A stretch of 64,000 nt of DNA from Sphagnum compactum (taxonomy: Eukaryota > Bryophyta > Sphagnopsida > Sphagnales), in assembly GCA_965153455.1 (NCBI GenBank), contig OZ234500.1, forward strand, positions 62,001 through 126,000, in the 5' to 3' direction. Below are positions 32,381-43,213 of the stretch, piece by piece. Position 1 is the first letter of the stretch. Each line of letters starts with the position of its first letter. The translations under genes and the position numbers were made by a program. Below the pieces are notes generated by a model, which had not been told where the DNA came from, ran no database searches, and worked only from the letters and a program-made list of their open reading frames with translations.

Positions 32381-34236
32381 ATGCGTATTCTGACAGCCGT
32401 TGCCATGGCTACGGAGGGACATCGATGCGATATATGCGCATGGACTCTCCAACCGGGCACAGATGTCGAGCAACACAATTCCGGATTGCTGCATCGGACA
32501 TTGTTGGACGCTTCCGCACGCCTCACGCCTGAGGAGTTTGGAAGGTTTCGCCAGAGGGTGGCTTTAGACGGTCCCAAGAAAAGCAGAACTCGCTTGAAGC
32601 AAGTAATCAAGCAAGCATTGAAGGCTGCGCCGCAGGTATGGCTTCCTTTTTTACACCAATGTTTTTTATTTTGATGCATTTGCTGTCCGAGCAATCTCGT
32701 CAATGGATGTTGCTGTGTGACAGGGTCAACTTCCTGGGCTCGGAGCCCTTGCGTTGTGGGAAGAGCCCAGACCATTGGCGACGAAAGACGAGGATGCATT
32801 GCAAGCGGTCGATGGATCGGATGGCATTGTGGTGGTGGAGGAGCCTTGCGATTGATTAGCATTTCTAAAATCTCGTAAAAGCTGAATGGATAATTGTGTT
32901 TTTGATTTAACACTCGCTCGGAATTGTAATCCATCTCACTAGATCTTGTGGATTCCTCGGAGGAATATCAAACTGCATTCTACGAAATATTGGGGTCTCG
33001 GTGAGAGTGCTTGGATCATCCGGCATTTTCGCAGCGAAGGGCACAGTGTCCCTGGCTCCGTGCGGCAAGTGATAGGGCTCGGACACACAATTTCTGACGA
33101 AGGGCAAAACAAGGGAACATATCCCAATCTCCGTGATTTCAAAGAACTCAGTGAAGATTGCATGCTCATTTACCACGGAGAAATGGTGGCAACCCTTTTG
33201 CATGGGTTTGTTCCCTCTACGGAAGCGTCGGAGCATCTTCAAACATTGGGATATTTGTTTCAGCACGGCGGCACTATCTCCCGGTCCTATTCTCGGGAGT
33301 TTAGAATGGCGCTAATCGGGCATAGATTTTGCCGTTTCGATCTTACCGTGAATAGGTCTGCACCCTTCCATTGCCCAAACTCAGTTTATGCATGCTATAA
33401 TTTAAATAACCTCTTTTCTCCTGATGCTTGGTTTTCTTTTCTTTAGGTACCAGCACCCTACAAAAAATGCTAAAAACAAGGAAACTTGCTCGCAAGAAGA
33501 ATTGGAACGCTCCGCAGATGCTTGGGCCACCGAGTTTGTGGAGAAGAATCTGCGTCCCCAGTTGACATCCTGGCTCCAAGAATTGGACGGCTTCTTCCCG
33601 GAACAATTGCCCTTTGGCACTTCTCGGATCGGGAGGACTTGTTTTACGGCGATGGCAGTCACGGAGAACTACCATTCGACGCCGCACACGGACAGGGACC
33701 TGTCTAATTCTGTGATTTCCTGGTTCTTAGAAGGTAAGTGTGTTTTGCTGCATGTGTTTGTTCTGAAGGTTTCGAGCTTTTTGGAAAACAAAAAAAGAGG
33801 GAATTTAATTTGTCGGACTCCATCTTGACACCCCACAATTGTGAACATGTTTGGAGCTTGAACAGGAGAAGCAGAATCTGGAGGGGAATTTGCATTTCCT
33901 GCGCACGGAATGTTTTTCAAACCCCGACATGGGACAATCATCCTGTTCCGATCTGGGTGGCTTCAGCATTGCACAATGCCCGTCCTAGACCGAAGACGAC
34001 AATTGGGCTGTGCGTTGTACCTTAGGAAGTGGACGTTGACCCATTATGTGGCTCGACAAGCTGATTTGTCTCGAATCAACGAGGCTTTGAACGAATCAAT
34101 GAGAAAAAAAAGTTGCATCAGAAGGCGAGGGAAAGGAACAATGGGCCTGCTTGAAGGTGCTTTGCGTTTGACTTATCGCGGTGGCACCATAGATGTTAAT
34201 GACGAGGCAGGATCCAGTGATGAATCCTTCGAATAG
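32381..34236 (+). CDS. U1-type zinc finger plus 2-oxoglutarate/Fe(II) dioxygenase (TET/JBP-like), five exons
   Basis: Exons: 32381 (or ATG 32405)-32635, 32724-about 32840, 32943-33355, 33447-33733, 33866-34236. The last three have canonical splice sites and exactly matching phases (0/2/1). Exon 1 holds C-x2-C-x12-H-x5-H (CDIC, EQH, LLH). Exon 4 holds TENYHSTPHTDRDLSNSVIS with the iron-binding HxD (HTD). Exon 5 has GGEFAFPAHGMFFKP, HGTIILFRSGWLQHCTMPV with the distal His, then RRRQLGCALYLRK with a candidate 2OG-binding Arg. This H-x-D...H...R order with a GGxFxxPxxG strand fits the TET/JBP-type dioxygenases that oxidise thymine or 5-methylcytosine in DNA; substrate is inference. The join of exons 2 and 3 is unclear: exon 2 has several phase-0 GT sites before a TGA at 32853. 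A basic C-terminus and acidic tail (NDEAGSSDESFE) follow. Probably intact; two broken homologues lie in this window. Confidence 0.6.
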
Positions 34237-37200
34237 CAGGTGTTTATTCGCTAGATAGCTAGGCCTTTTATAGTAATTGCAAAATTTTCTAGCAAGTAAA
34301 ACAATTTTTGGAATCTTTTACAGGATTTTAGCAAGAAAAAAAGATGATAATTAACCAAAATGAACTTGGATTAATTATTAGTTTTCTCTTTTAGCATCCA
34401 GAAATTTAACCAAGTGAATATTCTGCATGGCATATATCAAGGGCTTATAAAGGGTGCAATTCATAAAACCCCTATTGTTATTCAATTAATTTTGAGGAAT
34501 GGAAAATTAGCTTTTAAAAATGAAAAAAACCTGTATTAATTATTTCAACTACTCAATTTTTACAAATATGTATGCACTAAATAATAGTGTTAGGGTTCTT
34601 GCTCAATTTGGCTGGGTAGAACCATCAGTTCTAGATAGTAAAAACTATATCAAAACTGGGTTTGATTTCTAGAACCAAAATCAGCCATTAGGTTTGGGTT
34701 TTAAACTAGATTTGGTTTTAGACTTTCACTTTAAAAGTGGATATGGTTTCATTGTGGAAGGCCTTAACCTAATCACCCCTAGTAGTTGGGAACTATGTCT
34801 CAAGAAGCTAGTCCGCTCTCGCAATGTTGCCACCATCACCAACAACAAATGCCCTGAAGTGCAACATTTCGCAATATTGGTGTCTAGCTCTTTAACTAAA
34901 GATTGATATGATTTATTCCTCTTGAAGTTGAAACTGCCTAAATTTTCTTTTGCATGCATGTTGTCTAGTTATGTCAACTATGTAAAATGCAATGAGTGTA
35001 CACAACTTTTTGTTGTGCTTGAAAACTAAAATGAGCATTCCTAAGTTGCAGTTATTCTATTTGTTTTGTTGAAGTTTTGTGAAACTTACAAGTTACAGTT
35101 GTGAACATTGTATTATAATTTATGCGATTATGGATTTGTTGAGGGTGAAGGGGGTGGTCATTTCAACTTTGAATAACGGCAAGATTATGAACCTAAAAAG
35201 GTTATAGATGGGATTTGATTTGAGAATTTGCAAGATGACTACAAATGGGATTTTGTTTTGGATTTCCAAAATGAAACTCAAGGTGGATTCCTTTACCTTT
35301 AACCCCACAATCCACTTTGCAAATTGTTGGGTGATTTGGTTTGTTGTACAAGTTCAAGATCAAATGGAGCTTTGCAATAAATCCACAATGTTTTTTTATG
35401 TTTTTTTCGTTTCTATTTTTCTAAGTTTTATTCTTCTCCTTATCAAAACCTTTCCTGAATTTTTTATTTTATTTTTTTCACTTGCTTTTATCTTAAATAT
35501 GTCTTTCTTTTACTTATAAAATTTTAACTTACTCTCTCTTCAAGTCTATAGCACTATTGTTTGCAAAACTTTTTTTCTTGGTGTCTTGATTGCAATCTTG
35601 AATTTTATTCTAAATTTTCCATGATTGCCACGTCTTTTATTATATTATAATAGTTTGATTCCTCCATGAATCTTAATACCACCATGCCATTGTGCATTGT
35701 ATTAAATTTTAGTATGTCCCCAAAGTCAGATAACTCTTCCAGCGAGCCAAATCACCTATGGCTGGAGCTTGGTTTGAATTCCTAGAGTTCATAATCAGTA
35801 TAGTAAAAACAACCAAGTCCATAGATATCTAAAACAGTAAATTGATTTTGTGATTTACAATCCCTTAAATTTGTTCATAAAGGTGATATATTCATATGCG
35901 ATTTCATAGCCGTAACGAATGTATGTTAAAGTTAGTTGTACATTATGTATTGTGATATCACCTTATCACTCCAAGGGGATGAATTATGGTCCTTTTGTGG
36001 ACTATTACAAGGTGACCACAGTCAAATCCATATGAAATGGACTACTAACTACAATACAAATTGCAATAAACATCTTGCCTTTGTTATTGATGATGAGAAG
36101 ATGTGGGTTCACCGAGGTGCCCAAATAGAAGGCCTAAATTGTTGGTCACACAAACAACGTTTGGAACTATGGTATAATTTGTGAAAGTTGATGCAAAGGT
36201 AAATTAATGACCCCCTTTGAATTCCTCCTCCTATTTTACCTCTATCTTCTAAGGTCTGGTGATGAACATGAAGGTTTTTTCTCAAACCTGAATTGTGTAG
36301 CTTACAAATTTGGACATTGATGATCTTCCACCATTTTTCTTGTTAATTGTTTTGTTTGGTGTTGGATGGTTAAGACTACATAGTAAGGCATAATAATAAA
36401 ATTGGATGCACAATTTTCTAAGCAAGTAATCGCAGATGTTTTAAGGTTTGTTTATCCCCAATATTCGTTGCAAGTAGACAATGAGGCAACAGTTCTTTGA
36501 CATTTGGAAATCTTGATAATTATTGGAAACACTTCTCTATCTTCACCACATGTGCTTTCTGTTGCTGAAATGTTTTGTCACTTATGCCACAACCCAAATT
36601 TGGGGGAGAAGGAAAAAAGGGCTGGTTGGCATTCTTACGGTGAACAAAGTTTGCAAGTCTTGTCATATGCAACCCACCACTGCCTGTAAGGTGAATTGCA
36701 GGTTCATAGACTCAACACTTTGACCAAACTGGTTGTAAATTGGAATTTGCCTATTGTAGATGCCCAAGGGGGCCATTCATCGAATGCCCAAATAACAGTT
36801 TCTAAGAATGAAAGAGGACAAAGTGGATTTCAAGTGGATTTTTACACTTAATGTATTAGGTGGGATTGGATGTGAGTAAGCAGCCAAAGGGCGAAGGAAA
36901 AGCTTGTGCAGTCCTAGAACCTTGTGCGGCAGCATAAGGATCATGGGTCATGGCATCCTTGGTCAAATAAATTTGCTGTTGTTTACACATATGAAGCTCC
37001 CACGATACCATGATAATTGTAATCAAACAAAAAGTGTATGTATGTACATCAATTCCCAAACAGTTAACACCTAAGGTATAGCAACTAGTGCGCTTAAATT
37101 TCACCCAAAAAATCTAGACCTTGTAAATGTTGCCAAACCTCCCCATACATAATCATATGGGGAACAAAAATAACCATAGATTTCTTATATTGAGGATTCT

Positions 37201-39180
37201 ATAGAGCATGGGACGTCCTTCGCAACTTAAGTAAGGCCAATTGGTGGGTGCTGGGTCACATTGCTCTTATAAGCATCTCCACCCACAACAATAAAGTGGC
37301 AAGGAAGCATTGTTTTGGATCAAATACAGGAGTTCAAATAGTATGAAACTCAGTTTTCGGCCTGTAAATATGCTCATGATACAAAGACTTCCAAGAGGCA
37401 AATAAAGCAACATGATCGTTTTTGATTGGTCGATGTTAATGATTGGCCAAGATGGTCTTGCCCATTAGATCATTCATTTTTTCATGTTTATGGGTGTGGA
37501 TGGGAGAATAATTAACAATACATATATTGAATATGGTAAAGGTTTAGAGCATCTCCAACAATGCATTTGATGCAATATCAATTTTTACTAAACTCAATTT
37601 TTTTGCTAAAAAATTGCTGCTCTCTCATTATGAACAATAAACATTAAACAATCTATTTATGAAGGAAGATAAAAAAAAAAATCTTTTTTTTTGGTACTTA
37701 TAAGATCCACCGAACCAGGATGCTTCAAATTGTGTTCTTGATCTTTGGAAAGCTCTCGAGGAGGAGTGCATTGGCTTGGTTTCATGGTGTTTGGACTTGC
37801 CGTGCAAGAGTTCTTGAATATTAAATGATTTCTTCATTAAAAACTAAATTAAATCATAGCTGAAAATTTAGGAGGAATTGGAATGTGCATTTCGTGTTCT
37901 TGGAAAGATGTTGATGAGCACAATTTAATGGAATTTATTTGGTAAAAAGTGGGAAATTTTGGGTTTTTTCGTGTAAATTTGACATTTTTCAAAAGATAAC
38001 CCTAAATTCTAATTGTCACAGAATTGAAAATCAAAACCCTCCTCACCAAATCCAGCTTTCCTGAGCAGGTAACAAGCTCTAATTTCTCTTGTGGTGGATG
38101 AATGCATCTCATTGTACTAACTCGTGTACTGAAACGCGCAGTTGGCAGTTGGTTCCTATGAAAATGCAGTAAAATATAATTGAATACATCTTTTGATGAA
38201 CATCTTGCTTTCTGGACAAATATTCGGACCTTGCACATATCTTGAGCGATTTCTAAAATCTTCTACCCTAAATAGTAAGTAACTCATTGGCATCCCTTAG
38301 TTACCTTAGCTATTTTCACCAAAAAATATTATTCGTTCAAAAGTTGATATTTTCAAATACATGTTTTTCCAAAGAAGAAAAATTTTGTGAACGAAAATAG
38401 AGAATCTCATGGAGTATTGAATTTTTTTGGCATGGAATCTTCAGAATTAATTAATTATTCAAATGACATGTGTTGAAGCTGCCCTTGTATATCGAGTCAT
38501 CAAACTATTTAGTGGAATATATTCTAAATTGATTTAAGGCCTTGTGCATAGAAAAGGTTACAGGCGAGATATCTGAAGATCAAATTTTTTGTGCAAATGT
38601 ACCTAAGGGGAATGAAAATAGAGCTCCTTCAAGCCCCATTATTGGCCATGGGCAAATCCTAAAGTGTCAATATGACTAGGTCATTTGTACCGGCTGTTAG
38701 CCCATGTTTTACAATTTGAAAAAATCAGGCAGAGCTTTGCAAAAACATTTTCGGGCACACACAAAAACTTCAAGCGCATCTGGCCGTTGAGGCAGTTCAT
38801 TTGGGATGTGGGTAGCCAGAACAATCTTTTGACAACCAGTGCATCTGCTTGTAAAGGTTGTAGATCCCTTAAGCTTGGTCTACACTACCTAAGTATTTGT
38901 GAAAACTTTGGAACATATTAAACACTTGTATTTTCTTCATTGAAAGGGCAGTGGCCAAAAAATTACCCCTAAATTTGAACATGGTTTTCTAGCAGGAACT
39001 ATTTTGATTTGGGATGTATTGAACATATTTTTGGTGACCATGGCTTGGAAATAATGGAGGTTGTTTTCGCACTACAAAAGAAACAAGGTAAAACAAAATT
39101 GAACGTTCATGTGTGTTCACAATAGTCTCACAAGGTTGCCAATAAATCTTAGGTGCACCGTATTACATATAGTAAAGGAA
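34237..39180. other. AT-rich DNA without recognised genes
   Basis: Composition becomes markedly AT-rich after the dioxygenase gene. Short frames (34694-34906, 35208-35519, 35936-36184, 37628-37837) have no recognisable motifs and no paired splice signals. It looks like old intergenic or repeat-derived DNA. Confidence 0.6.
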
Positions 39181-39460
39181 CGATGAAGCCGCCCGTGAAG
39201 CCGGACGGCCACTCTCCGAAACCAGAACTTCATGTAATGGCATTCTTACTATTCTCAACTCCAGAGCTTCAAGCCCGCCCGTGAAGCCGCCCCTGACTCC
39301 GGACGGACAGCACGTGGTCCGCGTGGCGAGTAGTGATTGGCTACAGTGTCCGTTCATAGTCAGGGGAGAGAGCAGACTGTCCACTTTCAATGAAGCCGGA
39401 CGGACAGTGGCCACGGGCAGTAGCTATATCCGGACGGACAGTAGCCACTTGGGAGGTAGG
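39181..39460. repeat. GC-rich island with repeated CCGGACGGACAG words
   Basis: Within AT-rich surroundings, (T/G)CCGGACGGACAG occurs at about 39298, 39397 and 39432, with CCGCCCGTGAAGCCG at about 39188 and 39276. It may be a short inserted repeat. No convincing ORF. Confidence 0.6.
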
Positions 39461-42100
39461 AAAACTGGACAGGACCTAAACCCTAATAGTGACATGGTAT
39501 GAACGTGTGCCCAAAGAAGGGATGAACAATCTCGATGTATGCTTTCAATGTTTAGTCATGTCACTTACGCGACGTGAGATAGTTGACTATGGAATGTCAA
39601 AATGTAAATCGATAGGCATGTTGGGGTTTTAGTATAGCCTATGGATGAAACCCAACAAAATTGATGTCGAGTTCCATGCTGGTAACCTTTCTTGTAAACA
39701 ATATGTTGCACATGTATGTATGTAGACCTTAGGATAATGGGTGACATGTAAATGCTTGATTGAAAAATGTAAGCTCCTTTCCATCCCCACGAATCTTTTA
39801 TCTACCTCCATTATTAAGTAGGAGGAACCCTAAACCCGTCCACTTACAAAGGTGGCAACTTTACCTATTGTTATTAGAATAGTGGTGGCTCACACTAGCT
39901 CTTTCAAATCCTTGATTTATTGGGTCAAAGAACGCCCACTTTATTTTTACCCATTCACCTTTTTTATTTAACATTAAACATTTAACGTAACCCATCGTAT
40001 ATATGTTTAAATTTGTAAAAATCAACAACTAAACTTTTCATTTAACAAAGATATTATTAAGCCTCTTCCCATCTCTTGGTTTTTTAATAAATCAAATTTT
40101 GGTGTGTTTAAACATTCCATACAAGGTAAAGTTTAAGCCACATTTGGTGCACCCCTCGGTTTTTCAAGCTGTGTCGATGGTAAAGAACTTCCTTCATCTT
40201 TAATTTTGTAACAAGATGTGAACATAGAGTGCATTCCCTAACCCCCAACAAGAGTTTCAGGATGGGACTAGAATGAGCTTTTCAAGTCTAACTCAAGGAC
40301 ATGTCAAGTTACACAAACCAAATGTAAGTAGGTAGTTAGTGTATTTTGGAGCCAATTTGGACATAAACAAATCACCGGGTATTTTTTATTCATTAAATTT
40401 GTCATGGCCAAAACTTGAAAAGAAGCATACCGTTCCTTCCTATAATATATTATGTAGTTCCCTATGAGGTTTACATCTAAATGTTAGGTGCAATCACAAT
40501 ATAATGAGCCACCAACAAATGAAATTATAGTTTTTTTTTTTCACATTTAAAAATGATAAATCAAGTCAACGTTGAAAATGTTTGGTATACTTCTAGAAAT
40601 TTGTCTTATGTATTAATGGAACATTTGGTTGAATTTGAGATGAATTCAATAATTATAGGGTATCCAAGAGCTCTAAAAACGATGTAATAGAAGTTTTCAT
40701 ATTTTAAAATATTATTAAAAGTACTTTAAATGATTTGAAAATTATCTATTTATGAGAAGCAATTTATATATACAATTACATAATAAATTGCACCACTTGA
40801 TTGGATCATATATATTTATTTTACTTGTAAATAATGATCATAATAATATTTTCTTCCACAATCCGATCTTCATTATGTCATAAATAGTAAACAATGAAGG
40901 AATGTTTTAGAAGTTTCCAAAAATATTTTTGGAGATTTTTATAAATTTCTAGGAAGATCCTTGAGAATACGTTTGGAAGTTTATAGAAAATTTTAAAAGT
41001 TTTTAAAAAGGTCCTTTAAATTTATTTGTAGCAAAACCTTTTTGAAGACGTGATTAGTGGAAGTTTCTAGAAGGTTATTTGGTAGAAACTCATAGAAGGC
41101 TTAATTGATGGAACTTTTAAAAAGGTTAACGATGTTATAAAAGGTTCCATTGGATAATATAAAAAGGGTTCAAGGCACATCGCCTGTCAATTTGTTAACA
41201 AAAATTGTGCCTTTTGTATCCCTTCTCCATATCTCGCCTAATTTGTATTATGTCTCGTTCAAATAATAAAATTATTTAATTTTTGTTCATTATCAAATTG
41301 TAAGTTTGTCAAGCTGATATGTTTTTTTCCAAGTTGTGTCCTTGCCTTGTCTTTGATATTATGTCATGTCATTTGATTGGCCCGCCCGTTGTTTTCACAC
41401 AAACCACCAAAGAGGTTGTGATTGCATCATACCATCTTCCCAAAATTTTCAAATTTAACAAGTTATGATTTTTTCATTTTGTTTCCAAATTCAAAACTAG
41501 TATGGAAAAAAATGTACCCGTTGAAAAAGGTCTTCCAATGATGTATCCAACTCTTGAATTGGGAATGATTTGACCTTTCAAATTGTGATTTGTGACCGAG
41601 GATCATTTTGGCAACTTGATTACTAGCCAATTTTAAATGACCATTATATAACAATTGCTACATATCTATTTTGAAATGTGTCACACTTCATTGTAGTATT
41701 GTCTAACACATTTGTAGTTGTTTAATGGGGGTTTGATTTGGACAAAGTTTGGTTCTTCAAACTTTTGACCAAAGATTTAAAACACCATTGGACTTCCAAT
41801 TCCCCGAGTGGGAATGTTGGGGCTTCATCCTTTGCACTTTCATACATGGGTGCGAGTGCATTTGAATCAAGGGATGCCTTTACCTCATTCTTTTAACTCA
41901 TTTCCCTTTTCTTGCCGGAGCGTGGGTTGTGATTCAAAGGTTAAAGTGGCAAAAAAATTTGTGGGTTTAACAAAAATTACGTAGTAGTTCATCTTGGTTG
42001 GTGGTTTTTAATGTTTGTATAGTTGATGGCATTGTGATCCTTTGCTTTGCAAATCACACCTGTCAAAGAAGTAGTCAAGCTTTAGATGAACATCCCCTAT
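39461..42100. other. AT-rich DNA without recognised genes
   Basis: 40880-41180 has degenerate reiteration of GAAGTTTCTAGAAGG-like words. No coding signal was seen. Confidence 0.6.
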
Positions 42101-42790
42101 CTTGCTTTTTTTTGTTGAAAAAGTTTTCAAGAAAATAGAGTTAGAGGATGAAAAAACCTCTTTGTTACAATCTCCTCAATGGTGTTTTGTTCTTCATAGA
42201 GGGATGCAAAAAAGGATCTCCACATGTTACCCATAACTTGTTTCACCACCTTTGTTGCTTTCTTCGGTTTCCCTTCATGCGTTTTTATTTCTTTCCCATT
42301 TTATATTTTGTGGACTTCTGCCATATATTTACCTTTTTGTTTTTTGTTAGCTTTGAAACTCTTATTTTCTTTCTTTTTATTATGGGGTTTTTTGTTATTC
42401 AGATTTTCTTCACATGTAACCCGATCGATCTATAATGAATGGCTATGAAGGTGCCTGGTCATGATTCATATTTGAATGACTATGAGTATGTTTCGATAAA
42501 AGTTTTTCATATTATGTTTATACCGACCATAACGTAAGAAAGATCATGAAATTGAACCCGTGGCCCTAAAATTTCGTGTTAGACATCTTTTGAAACGAAT
42601 CCAATGCTCGGAAACATAACATGCAAGAATTACTACGTGGTCAATATCCGTATGCAATCAATGTGGAAGATCTCACACAAAACCATATTTTCCCATTCCG
42701 AGCGCACGTTGCGAGAAAAATGTGTAAGAGATTTTCTCACGTGTCCTTCACCCTGGTAGGTCTCACGTGAAAGTAAATAATTCGACAACC
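42100..42790 (+). repeat. Diverged partial third copy of the 2.9 kb element
   Basis: Phrases such as CATGTAACCCGATCGATC (about 42413), GATCTCACACAAAACCATAT and AGGTCTCACGTGAAAGTAAA match, with much divergence, the order of phrases at 44640-45125 in the element at 43214-46147. Only the part upstream of the gene is present. Confidence 0.45.
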
Positions 42791-43213
42791 AAACTCCGAT
42801 GAAAGTTCGACCATCCACACACAGTCCTAAGGTTCGCTCGCACCGACCTCGCTCGCCACAGGTCGTGAAACTTCCGCCATCAATTCAGCATGCAAAACGA
42901 CGATCAAATATCACACACATACACAGTTACGGAAATGGTTTCATCCGAGCTATTAACCTCTCCTATCGATACATACACAGCTACGAAAGTCGTTTCATCC
43001 TTGCTAATCACCTCTCCTATTAAATGGATGCGATGCCTCCCAGGTTCAATTTGTTTTCTGCAACAAGCCAATTTGATTGGCCAATCGCTCAGAAGGAAGT
43101 GAAGCAACGGAAGCTCCCTAAAATAGAAGGTTTTATTTTGAGTTCCTCCCCTTTGGCTCACCTACACGTGTGAAAGGAGTACTACATGTGCCATAACAAA
43201 TGGGTTACATGTG

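Noticed and set aside
42148-42435. Hydrophobic 95-codon frame as a membrane protein
   Set aside because: T-rich sequence within the diverged copy of the 2.9 kb element; the matching part of the other copies is not open in the same way.
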